Assembly: GCA_013001595.1 (NCBI GenBank)
Contig: JABDMH010000046.1
Span: forward strand, 1 to 64,000
DNA: 64,000 nt
From: Saprospiraceae bacterium
Lineage (GTDB): Bacteria; Bacteroidota; Bacteroidia; Chitinophagales; Saprospiraceae
Reading direction: 5' to 3'
The notes beneath the pieces are model-generated. The model did no database searches. It was not told the origin of the DNA and saw only the letters and a program-made list of their open reading frames with translations. The position numbers and the translations under genes were made by a program. Of this stretch, positions 16,835 to 25,602 are shown piece after piece (the first letter of the stretch is position 1; each line of letters begins with the position of its first letter).

Positions 16835-19800
16835 ATGAATTTAACGACGAACTTGCTGACGCTTTTTCTTTGTCTTGGCTACCTGACAAGTTCAGCTCAA
16901 CTGATAGAAAATTTTAATCAGTATAGTTGGCAGCAGAAGGACAGCATCATCGAGACACTATATCATGGTGGGGCCAAGAATGTGGTGAATGTCATTATCG
17001 ATCAAGCCTACGAGGCTGAAAGGACAAAGGTTTCCCAGGATCTCGAGGCCTTGGCTGCATTAACCGTCTGGAAAGGCATCAAGGAACTATCAGAAAGTAA
17101 CCTGGTAGAAGCACAAAACACATTGCAAACAGCGGTAGAAATATATGAGCAAAAACCAGCCATAGATCGACTGCGATACCAAGATGCGCTGATCAACCTT
17201 TCGGATATCTATCGAGAACGAGGTGATGCCCTACTTGCTTTTCGATCTTTTGCAAAAGCATTAGACTTGCTGGATGTAGATACCATGGTCCAAGCCAGCA
17301 TGATGCACTCTAGCTATCAACATGCCAGTGACCTGGCGTTGCAGGCCGGTGAATATAACGAAGCTGAGTCCTATGGTAAGAAAGCGCTAAGCCTCAGTCA
17401 AACTGAATTCACCAATCGATCCAATGAGTACTTTCAGTCCTTGACGCGACTCGGTCTGATCTACCGGGCCCAAGGACAATTGAGGCGTGCCTCAAACCTC
17501 ATTTTACAGGCCTACGACATGGCAAAAACACACCTGCCAGATGATGATCCCAACAAAGTATATTATGCCAACTTGGCGATTGAAGACCTAGAGCGAAATG
17601 GAAGATCTACTGCTGCAGAAGAAGTATATAAGGAGCAGCTGGCATTCTATGATAAGTACAGCCAATATCAAGATGATATTTCCTATCCCGTTCTTCTGAA
17701 TCAACTTGGAGATTTCTATTCCACCAGGGGAGATCTAGATCTGGCTTATGACTACTACAACCGAGCAAATATCCTCTTTGAACTCCGTACAGATAATACC
17801 GATCCCAGGTATATTCAGTCACAGGCCAATGTGGCTCGGATACTCCAACAGCAGGGCAAATATGTGGAAGCAGAATTATACTATTTGGCAGCATTGCGCT
17901 ATGCTGGCGATGCTTTTGACGAAAACAGTTGGACCGAAGGATACATCAGAGACAATCTAGCGACCATGTATGCCGCGATGGACAAGCCCAAAGAAGCCCT
18001 CGAGCAACGGAGACTTGCCAATAAAATCATTGAAGTGAACCTTGGACCCAATCATCCAGAATACGCAGTATCTACCCTGAATATTGGGGAAGCTTATCTT
18101 GCACTAGGCCAGGATTCACTGGCGAGCGATTTTCTGACAACGGCCTATGTGAAGTTGGATCAGCTATACGGTCCCCGACACGCCAGGGTATTTACAGCCG
18201 CCCATAGTTTGGCAGACTACTATGCTGAAAGAGATGTAAAACTCGCCCTAGATTACTATGGAAGGGCTGCTGATTTTGTCGACTACCATTTTCTCAATGT
18301 TCTTCCCTTGTTACCGACGGCAGAGCGACTGTCGAGCTTAGAACGCTACAAGAAATTTATTGACAAATACTTCTCTTTCGGCTATCAACACCATAGCGAA
18401 AATCCTACCGTTGGGTCAAAAATGTATAACACGGCACTGGCCTACCAACATGCTAGAGAAGCACTAGACATCCCAACCACTCTAGCACTAACTAAAGAAC
18501 CCACTGCTGATTTGAGAAAGTCCTACAATCAGTGGAAAGCGCTCCGGTCGCAAATCATTATTGCGACGGAAAAGACCGTGGCTGAACGGACTGAAATGAA
18601 CGTAGACTTGAATGAACTCTTTACTGATATTCAAGCAATCGAGAAAACAATGTTTCCGGCTTATCTCAACAATCATGTTGGCCGTGAATCAGATGGCTTC
18701 ATCAGCTCCCTCAAAGCTAGGTTGCAAAGTGGTGAGGTGTTGGTCAATTTCTTTCCCATGCATTGGTTCAATATGCAATCCCAACAATTCAATGATCAGG
18801 AGGCATACTTGACCTTCGTCCTGGGCCCAACTAGTACCAAGATCGATCTGATAGAGATTGGCTTAACTCAAAATGTACTTGATGTCGAGCAATCACGTGG
18901 TCAGTCAGCATATTCCCAGCAAATCTGGTCGCCTCTTGAAGATGTACTCTCCAGTCATCAGCGTCTTTTGATCGTTCCTGCAAAACGAATGAATTTGGTT
19001 GCTTTTGGAGCGCTCGCGACCAAAGATGGAAGTTTAGTATGGGATGAGTTTAAAATCGATCGCCTCAGTAGCCCTTTTGCCCTATTCAATAGATCCGCAA
19101 ACACAAGTATTCAAGACAAGGTGGCATTGGTGACCAACGTAGACCTGCGTGGAAATCCCACCTTAGCTGACGGTACATCACCCTCAAAAGTTCAAGTGCC
19201 GGCAAGAGTGATCGCACCAGAAAGAGTGCGCAAGAACATGCCCCTCAAAATGACTACAGTCAACGCTGACCAGGTGATAGCCATAGCTACTAAAACCTTA
19301 GGTAAGAAGAAGGAACTTACCATCTTACAAAATGATCAAGCCAGTAAAAGCAATGTCAATGCTCTGGCTACTGCAAACACGTCTATGATACATCTAATCA
19401 CATCAGGTTTACTGATGAGTGAAGACGATGTTTCCATAGATACCACCACAAACTTAGCTACGCTCACAAGCCCCTGGTTAAAATCCGCACTTACCCTGAC
19501 AGGAGCTAATCAAACCTGGGAAAGCGACAGTATGATTACCGACATAATAGACGATGGCATCCTTACCTCTTTGGAGTTAGCTACGCTAGACCTGGACAAG
19601 GTTGATCTAACCATTCTCGATGGTTTGAACCTGCAACAAGCTCAAAATGCCGATGGTGCAGCTTTGCTGAGGCTCGTACGAACACTCCAGATGGCTGGAA
19701 GTAAACATGTGCTAGTATCACTCTGGCCAGCTAGGGATCGCGACAGTTATTTCCAGCTATTTTATAAAAATCTATCCAAAGGAAAAACCGTCAAAGATGC

Positions 19801-19873
19801 GTTCTACCTGACGCAAAAAAAGATGCGCAAGAAATTTGATGTGGCTTCTTGGGCGGGATATGTCTTATTCTAG
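16835..19873 (+). CDS. TPR-CHAT protein with degenerate, probably inactive CHAT domain
   Basis: From the ATG at 16835 the product is 1012 aa with a clean signal peptide (MNLTTNLLTLFLCLGYLTSSAQ). The listed TTG at 16757 would put 26 non-signal residues in front. TPRs fill about residues 40-480 (e.g. AYDYYNRANILFELRTDN). A linker precedes the CHAT fold (about 640-1012). The fold is recognisable from RLLIVPAKRMNLVAFGAL, GAALLRLVRTLQMAGSKHVLVSLWPARDRDSY and FYKNLSKG. Where catalytic relatives have HFATHG it reads MIHLITSGL, and where they have LSACETG it reads TILDGLNLQ. Both catalytic residues are therefore replaced. It may be a scaffold or regulator. Unlike its neighbour it has no C-terminal membrane anchor. 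Confidence 0.82.
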   Translation: MNLTTNLLTLFLCLGYLTSSAQLIENFNQYSWQQKDSIIETLYHGGAKNVVNVIIDQAYEAERTKVSQDLEALAALTVWKGIKELSESNLVEAQNTLQTAVEIYEQKPAIDRLRYQDALINLSDIYRERGDALLAFRSFAKALDLLDVDTMVQASMMHSSYQHASDLALQAGEYNEAESYGKKALSLSQTEFTNRSNEYFQSLTRLGLIYRAQGQLRRASNLILQAYDMAKTHLPDDDPNKVYYANLAIEDLERNGRSTAAEEVYKEQLAFYDKYSQYQDDISYPVLLNQLGDFYSTRGDLDLAYDYYNRANILFELRTDNTDPRYIQSQANVARILQQQGKYVEAELYYLAALRYAGDAFDENSWTEGYIRDNLATMYAAMDKPKEALEQRRLANKIIEVNLGPNHPEYAVSTLNIGEAYLALGQDSLASDFLTTAYVKLDQLYGPRHARVFTAAHSLADYYAERDVKLALDYYGRAADFVDYHFLNVLPLLPTAERLSSLERYKKFIDKYFSFGYQHHSENPTVGSKMYNTALAYQHAREALDIPTTLALTKEPTADLRKSYNQWKALRSQIIIATEKTVAERTEMNVDLNELFTDIQAIEKTMFPAYLNNHVGRESDGFISSLKARLQSGEVLVNFFPMHWFNMQSQQFNDQEAYLTFVLGPTSTKIDLIEIGLTQNVLDVEQSRGQSAYSQQIWSPLEDVLSSHQRLLIVPAKRMNLVAFGALATKDGSLVWDEFKIDRLSSPFALFNRSANTSIQDKVALVTNVDLRGNPTLADGTSPSKVQVPARVIAPERVRKNMPLKMTTVNADQVIAIATKTLGKKKELTILQNDQASKSNVNALATANTSMIHLITSGLLMSEDDVSIDTTTNLATLTSPWLKSALTLTGANQTWESDSMITDIIDDGILTSLELATLDLDKVDLTILDGLNLQQAQNADGAALLRLVRTLQMAGSKHVLVSLWPARDRDSYFQLFYKNLSKGKTVKDAFYLTQKKMRKKFDVASWAGYVLF

Positions 19874-19890
19874 GCTTAGTGTACTAACTG

Positions 19891-21939
19891 TTAGAAATAC
19901 TTTTTCCAGAATTTCTGGGTCAGGTTAACCAGGTGTGATCGTTTAGGACCAACCCAGCCATGACGCTCTCCAGGATATATCATCATCTCAAAAGATTTGC
20001 CCAGGTCTTGCATCACACTTACGAACTGCAATGTATTTTGCAAGTGTACATTATCGTCTACAGATCCATGCACGATCAGCAAACTGCCTTTGTACAAATG
20101 GCTATGGGTGATCGCTGAGCCTGCCTTATAGCCATTGGGATTATCCCTGGGCTCATCCATATACCGTTCTGTATAAACATTATCATAAAGTGTCCAATCT
20201 GTCACTGGGTACAAAGAAACTCCATGGGTGAAATAGTCGGAACCTAAGGTCAGCGCTAAACTTGTTAAATATCCGCCATAGCTTCCTCCAGTGATCCCAA
20301 TCTTCTTTGGATCTACAAAAGGTTTTGCACGAAGCCACTCCACCACTTTCGTCAGATCCTTGATCTCCCATTGTCCAAGAGATCTATACAGATAATCGAG
20401 ACCTCTCCTCCCAAAGATTCCACTGCCTCGATGATCTACCTTCACTTGTATGATCTCATTGTTGGTGTAAAAGCCATGCGATAGGTCTCGGTATTGGTGG
20501 GTAACTTCTTGCCGATCCGGCCCCCCGTACAAGGTAAACACAACCGGATATTGTTTAGATAAACTAAAGCCCTTAGGAAAAACCAAATAACCTGGGAGAT
20601 TAAAGCCATCATCGGTCGATATAGTAAAAGGTTCAATGGAAAGACTTTGAGTTTCTTCATCTTGATCAAGTTCGTATACCACCGATCCTGATGACATGTC
20701 CAAGATCTGTTCCTTTGCCGCTTGATCAACCAGTGTATACCGATCCAAGAGATAGGCGTTGTCTGCTGATCGAATGGCCTGGTGCCAGCCAGGTCTTTTG
20801 GTTAAGACTTGAACTTTTCCAGTAGTCAACTGCATCCGGTAATAGTGTCGATCTCTGGGATCTTCACCATGGGCGTAGAAAAAGACTTCGCCACTTATTG
20901 GATTCACATTATCAATGGTCAAAATATTATAAGACAGCCTGGTAATGGCGTTGAGCATGCCTGTGTTGATATCCACCTGATAGATGTTGTTCCATCCCTC
21001 ATGGTCACTGAGGAACAGAAAGGTATGGTCATTGATGAAGTGTACTTCTTCGATAAATTCTACCCAGGTAGGTCTGCATATGTGATTAAGGACCGTCCTG
21101 ATCCCTGTGTTGGGATCGGCTTTGATAAAACAAAGGGTATCCTGGTCACGATTTAATTCTTGGTAGATCAGGTGCCTGCCATCTGGTGTCCAATTTGGCC
21201 ATGCCGTGTACTGGTCTTTTTCTGAATCTTCCTGCATCCATGTCATTTGTCCACTGGTCAAGTCTACCACCCCCATACGCACGCGTGGATTCTCGTCCCC
21301 AGCTTTCGGATACCGCATCACTTCCAGATCACCCCGAACCCCTTTGGCATGATAGATAGGAAAGGAAGGAACTGGAGTATCATCAAACTGTAAGAATGCG
21401 ATCGCAGTACCAAGGGGGTTCCACCAAAATGCCTTATAATTTGATGGTCTTCCCAAAATCTCCTCGTAATAGACCCACGAAGACCATCCATTGTAGAGGG
21501 TACTACTAGCATCGGTGGTTAATCGTGTTTCATTGCCTGAAGAAAGATTGACTACATGGAGGTCCCGATTCTTAGTATATGCAAGCTTCGACTGGTCGGG
21601 TGATAAGGTAAAATTAAGTTCGGGGGCTGGGTCATTTGTTAGTTGTATTTCATCTCCATTTGGCGAGATTAGGTAAAGGTCTTGGTCAAAGGCATGAACC
21701 ATTTTTCCATTGTCAAGGGTCACAGATCCCACATTATTCCGCTTCAGGTCTGCCTCGTTTGCTCGATAGATGCTTTCCTTACCACTGGGTAGACAGATCT
21801 TGACGGCCTGCTCACCTTCTGCGGTGGTCCGCTGGACAACAAAGCATTCTTTATCCAGCCAATTGACGAATTGTTCTTGAGCCAATAGCAAATTTGAAGG
21901 TAGAAGTAGGCCTACCATCAGTAACCAAATCAATTTCAT
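19891..21939 (-). CDS. S9 family dipeptidyl peptidase IV-like prolyl peptidase
   Basis: The 682-aa exported protein starts with a signal peptide (LIWLLMVGLLLPSNLLLAQ). A DPP-IV-type beta-propeller follows (about residues 30-440), with SSTLYNGWSSWVYYEEILGR carrying the substrate N-terminus-binding double Glu region. The C-terminal alpha/beta hydrolase has the triad serine in ITGGSYGGYLTS (about 554), the aspartate in HGSVDDNVH and the histidine in GERHGW. It probably removes N-terminal dipeptides after proline in the periplasm. It converges tail-to-tail with the CHAT gene, 17 bp apart. Confidence 0.92.
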   Translation of the reverse strand: MKLIWLLMVGLLLPSNLLLAQEQFVNWLDKECFVVQRTTAEGEQAVKICLPSGKESIYRANEADLKRNNVGSVTLDNGKMVHAFDQDLYLISPNGDEIQLTNDPAPELNFTLSPDQSKLAYTKNRDLHVVNLSSGNETRLTTDASSTLYNGWSSWVYYEEILGRPSNYKAFWWNPLGTAIAFLQFDDTPVPSFPIYHAKGVRGDLEVMRYPKAGDENPRVRMGVVDLTSGQMTWMQEDSEKDQYTAWPNWTPDGRHLIYQELNRDQDTLCFIKADPNTGIRTVLNHICRPTWVEFIEEVHFINDHTFLFLSDHEGWNNIYQVDINTGMLNAITRLSYNILTIDNVNPISGEVFFYAHGEDPRDRHYYRMQLTTGKVQVLTKRPGWHQAIRSADNAYLLDRYTLVDQAAKEQILDMSSGSVVYELDQDEETQSLSIEPFTISTDDGFNLPGYLVFPKGFSLSKQYPVVFTLYGGPDRQEVTHQYRDLSHGFYTNNEIIQVKVDHRGSGIFGRRGLDYLYRSLGQWEIKDLTKVVEWLRAKPFVDPKKIGITGGSYGGYLTSLALTLGSDYFTHGVSLYPVTDWTLYDNVYTERYMDEPRDNPNGYKAGSAITHSHLYKGSLLIVHGSVDDNVHLQNTLQFVSVMQDLGKSFEMMIYPGERHGWVGPKRSHLVNLTQKFWKKYF

Positions 21940-22116
21940 CTTAGGTTATTTAGCAGATTCAATTTTTATCGGACGGGCAATATACGTAAGGCAATTAAAA
22001 CCACGACTTCCTATAATTGGTTCCAGCTCCATGGTGTTGATCCGAAAGGATAATGGCCAGATAATTTGAGTATTTTTAAGATATATCGAGCAGATCCGCT
22101 CACAATTTTGGTCTTC

Positions 22117-23934
22117 ATGATTCAATCGGGCAAACTATTTGATATTCTTTCCTACCAGGCAGAACATTACCCTCAAGACCTTGCACTTAGCGATCTTTTC
22201 GAAGGCAACCTCCGATCATACAGCATTGAGGAATTAGAAAAGCTTTCCAATCAAATAGCCCACGGGCTGCAGAAATTAGGGTTAAAACCTGGCGACAAGA
22301 TTGCCATCGTTGTATATCGCAATAGGGTTGAGTTTACTCTACTCGACCTGGCCATTCAAAAATGTGGCATGATCAGTGTGCCGCTTTACGCATCGATCAG
22401 CCCTAAAGAATACACCTATATCTTAGCCGAATCCGAGTGCAAATGCGTATTCTTTGGCGGCGGAGATTTGGCCGAGAAGATTAAAGAAGCGCAAACAGCT
22501 CTTCCCGACCTTGAGTTTCTATTTGCTTTGGATGCAGATGGAGAGGGAATTTTTTGGGAAAGCATCTGGAAGAATGCGTTGCAGGAACCTCTTGATGTCA
22601 GTGCAATTGATCCATCTGAGGTATTCACGATTATCTACACTTCAGGTACTACTGGTCATCCAAAGGGCGTGATGCTTAGCCATACAAATGTCCTCGAAAA
22701 CATCTATGCTGTTGTTGAGATCGTACCCTTGTCGGTGGGCGCTCAGATCATGAGCTTTTTACCACTGTGTCACATATTTGAACGGACCGCATCTTTTGCA
22801 TATCTGCTGCAGGGCGTTCAGGTTACTTACACGGGTATAGATAATTTGGGTGGGGAAGAGGGTGACCTTCAGCGGGTACAACCGCAATTCCTGACCTGTG
22901 TTCCCCGGCTTCTGGAGAAAATATATGAGCGTATTTATCAAAAAGGACTGATGTTGACAGGTTTGAAGAAAAAACTCTTCTTTTGGGCTTTGTCACTCAC
23001 CGATGAATACAGGTATGACGTGCAATTTAGGGGAGTTACCCGCTTGAAATGGTACATAGCTGATAAATTAATTTTCAGCAAATGGCGTGCGGCATTTGGG
23101 GGGCGAGTGGAAGGTATATTAACAGCTTCGGCACCCTGTCCGATCAAAATAGCTCGCGTATTTTCTGCTGCCGGCATCCCCATTCGGGAAGCCTATGGTC
23201 TGACAGAATCATCTCCTGGCCTCTCAATTAATGGCCTTGCACCAGGTATGGCCATGTTGGGTACCGTCGGACCTCCATTGAGTAATGTGGAGATCAGCAT
23301 CGACAAGAGTGATGGCTCCTACGCTGCAGACGAAGGAGAGATTTTAGCCGCCGGTCCGAATATCATGCTCGGATACTATAAGAAGCCGAGCGAAACAGAT
23401 GCAGTGATCAAGGAAATCAATGGCAAACGTTGGCTGCTGACAGGAGACATTGGCAAAATGGTTACATCTCCCACAGGCAGGAAATTCTTAAAAATTACAG
23501 ATCGTAAAAAAGAGCTACTTAAGACCTCTGCAGGTAAGTATGTTGCTCCAGCACCCATCGAGAGCAAGATGAAAGAGCATATTCTTGTGGAGCAAGCCAT
23601 GGTCGTTGGCGATGGTCAAAAATATGCATCGGCCATTATTACTCCTGCACCGGAAGCCTTGGCGAGGTTTTGCGCAGGGGCGGGATTGAAACATATGGCT
23701 CACGACGAGCGTATCCAACATAAAACTGTACTGAACAAGTTTGATGAAATCATAAGTTCAGTCAATCAACATTTCGCCAGACACGAACAAATCAAGCGTT
23801 ACCAACTGGTGGTAGATAGTTGGACCATGACCAAAGCTGATGGAACACCGGGAGAGCTCACACCGACCTTAAAGTTGAAGCGGCGGGTGTTACTTGCCAA
23901 GTACGCCCCAGTTATTGATGAACTCTATCACTAG
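22117..23934 (+). CDS. Long-chain fatty-acid-CoA ligase (AMP-forming)
   Basis: The ATG at 22117 (MIQSGKLFDIL) gives 605 aa; the TTG at 22066 in the ORF track is less likely. ANL motifs are in order: YTSGTTGHPKGVMLSHTN (about residues 174-191), REAYGLTESSPGLSIN (about 366), LLTGDIGKM (about 440) and the hinge and lysine region DRKKELLKTSAGKYVAP. The family activates long-chain fatty acids to acyl-CoA for beta-oxidation or lipid synthesis. It stands alone between divergent and unrelated genes. Confidence 0.9.
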   Translation: MIQSGKLFDILSYQAEHYPQDLALSDLFEGNLRSYSIEELEKLSNQIAHGLQKLGLKPGDKIAIVVYRNRVEFTLLDLAIQKCGMISVPLYASISPKEYTYILAESECKCVFFGGGDLAEKIKEAQTALPDLEFLFALDADGEGIFWESIWKNALQEPLDVSAIDPSEVFTIIYTSGTTGHPKGVMLSHTNVLENIYAVVEIVPLSVGAQIMSFLPLCHIFERTASFAYLLQGVQVTYTGIDNLGGEEGDLQRVQPQFLTCVPRLLEKIYERIYQKGLMLTGLKKKLFFWALSLTDEYRYDVQFRGVTRLKWYIADKLIFSKWRAAFGGRVEGILTASAPCPIKIARVFSAAGIPIREAYGLTESSPGLSINGLAPGMAMLGTVGPPLSNVEISIDKSDGSYAADEGEILAAGPNIMLGYYKKPSETDAVIKEINGKRWLLTGDIGKMVTSPTGRKFLKITDRKKELLKTSAGKYVAPAPIESKMKEHILVEQAMVVGDGQKYASAIITPAPEALARFCAGAGLKHMAHDERIQHKTVLNKFDEIISSVNQHFARHEQIKRYQLVVDSWTMTKADGTPGELTPTLKLKRRVLLAKYAPVIDELYH

Positions 23935-24377
23935 GGCCATTCGCTCAAATGTCTGGAGTTCACCGAGTTCTTGATCGTGATGCATCTGTAACATTTGTAG
24001 TGTCAAAAACAAACCTCTTCTTGGCACGAACACTGCCAACCCTTCATGTTAGAACCTGAAGCATCTAAACCAGCCTCACCACGACCCGGATACAGATGCA
24101 AAGCAAATACTAGGAGCCATGCTGGGACCGACTTCTACCTTATCGGCTACCTCAAGCTTGACCATCAAGACCTTGCGACCTTGGACATTTCTATAGAAGG
24201 TACATACAATTAGCCTAGAATTCGATTTCATCAATGTCAGCTTGCCGTTCAAAAAGACATTTACAAGTGGTGGCATTTGATAAGAACTCTCCACATAAAA
24301 GGACATCGAGGCTCCTAGATATACTTATTAGTGAACCTCTTAGAGTTTCAATATCCTTCATTTATAAACATTGTCGC
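23935..24377. other. Intergenic interval with one weak minus-strand ORF
   Basis: This 443-bp stretch separates the acyl-CoA ligase from a small exported protein. A 76-codon minus-strand ORF (24076-24306; MSFYVESSYQMPPLVNVFLN) has coding-like texture with purines before its ATG, but no recognised domain or neighbours. It could be a small gene or a gene remnant. Nothing else was identified. Confidence 0.3.
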
Positions 24378-24803
24378 ATGAAATTGAGCATTTTCCAAAC
24401 CAGCAACTTAAGCCTTCTGAAAAGTCTAGTACTAGTAGGTGGTGCCATCTGTCTTTTCTCACTAGATTTGACTGCCCAAAGAGCACATATTGGAGTCCAT
24501 CAACCAAGAAATATAAGTTGTATATGGCAGGCTTCATATGTTAATTTGGATAAGATTTGCTACAGAAATGATCATACGGTCACGATTAAACCGAGATCGA
24601 AGAAAGCGATCAAGTCTATAGAATTATTTCTAGGAAATAAATCCTTAGGGAAGGACAGTAGTTTTCCCTTCTCCTGGACGATCAATCCCAAATCCAATAA
24701 ACTATATCCGGGGATGCACAGGGCAAAAGCCAAGATAGTAGACATCTGTGGCGCTGAGCATTGGGTATACAAAGCCTTTAGGATTGTCAAATGTCCCTCT
24801 TGA
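24378..24803 (+). CDS. Small exported protein, Ig-like fold suspected
   Basis: From the ATG at 24378 this is a 141-aa protein with a signal peptide (SLVLVGGAICLFSLDLTAQ). The ORF track's upstream start lacks a signal and is disfavoured. The mature part has cysteines in NISCIW, DKICYR, VDICGA and IVKCPS, and a strand pattern (HTVTIKPRSKKAIKSIELFL...PFSWTI...GMHRAKAKIVDICG) resembling the Ig-like domains of the Big_9 type. I cannot assign a function. It may be a secreted or periplasmic binding protein. Confidence 0.6.
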   Translation: MKLSIFQTSNLSLLKSLVLVGGAICLFSLDLTAQRAHIGVHQPRNISCIWQASYVNLDKICYRNDHTVTIKPRSKKAIKSIELFLGNKSLGKDSSFPFSWTINPKSNKLYPGMHRAKAKIVDICGAEHWVYKAFRIVKCPS

Positions 24804-24823
24804 TTTGGAGGTCAAGATGATGA

Positions 24824-25513
24824 TCAGTCAAGTTTTGCGGAAGGCCGTTTCAATTGACGCAAAAGCCTAAAACTACGATCGATGTCTTTCTCCCCTACAA
24901 CGACGGTAAATTCGTTAGTCGTACTGATCACTTCCACCACGTTAATGTCCTGACAGGCTAGCTGTTTGAATATGAAATAATAGATTCCAGACAGTTCAGT
25001 ATTTTCCTTGGGCAAAAGGGTCGTCAAGGTAGCAAGCGCAGTCCGCTTTGAAATCATCTTTTCTTCACCCAGTACATTGGCAATGGTTTGATCAAGATTG
25101 TTGCTGGCAACAATGGTGCTCTCATGCAATCCCATTGAAAAGGAATAAAAACTTGAGGAATCATGTGCAACCCTGTCCATGATTATCTTTTGTTGTTGCA
25201 GCAATGAGCTGGTGTTCTGAAATGTATAATCACTGATGTCAGATCTTACAGTGAATGGACCTATACGCTCGAAGAACTGCTTGATGCCCGACTGCACCCG
25301 ATAATAATAACTGGGAGATAGTCGCTTCAGGGCCATAATGATGGCGCCGGATTTAACATCCCGATCTGTAATCTGCTGTATGTCATTGTGCATGTGTCTT
25401 GCCAATCCAGCATAATTGATAATGCCATCTGTTAAGGCTTCTTCGATGAAAGGATGTGCACCCAAATAGGCCTGCACAGCTGCAGTAACTGTCATTATTG
25501 TTAAATAATTCAC
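24824..25513 (-). CDS. ACT-domain-like protein divergent from aspartate kinase
   Basis: The 229-aa cytosolic protein has an N-terminal helical, winged-helix-like half (ALTDGIINYAGLARHMHNDI...DVKSGAIIMALKRL). Its C-terminal half resembles the ACT regulatory fold of aspartate kinases (TELSGIYYFIFKQLACQDINVVEVISTTNEFTVVVGEKDIDRSF). It has no kinase domain. It is divergent from lysC across about 90 bp, so a role as an amino-acid-sensing partner or regulator of aspartate-family synthesis is plausible but inferred. Confidence 0.65.
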   Translation of the reverse strand: MNYLTIMTVTAAVQAYLGAHPFIEEALTDGIINYAGLARHMHNDIQQITDRDVKSGAIIMALKRLSPSYYYRVQSGIKQFFERIGPFTVRSDISDYTFQNTSSLLQQQKIIMDRVAHDSSSFYSFSMGLHESTIVASNNLDQTIANVLGEEKMISKRTALATLTTLLPKENTELSGIYYFIFKQLACQDINVVEVISTTNEFTVVVGEKDIDRSFRLLRQLKRPSAKLD

Positions 25514-25572
25514 ACAAAATTAAAAATCTGTGCTATAATGCAGCATCCAAGGTTTTTTCTGCCGTTTGACAT

Positions 25573-25580
25573 TACCTTTG
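25573..25580 (+). promoter_or_regulatory. Candidate -7 box for aspartate kinase
   Basis: TACCTTTG fits the Bacteroidota TANNTTTG consensus, 22 bp before the lysC ATG at 25603. A T-rich -33-like stretch lies about 20 bp upstream. It sits in the divergent region shared with the ACT-domain gene. Confidence 0.4.
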
Positions 25581-25602
25581 CCAGCCCTAAACAAGCTTGA
25601 GC

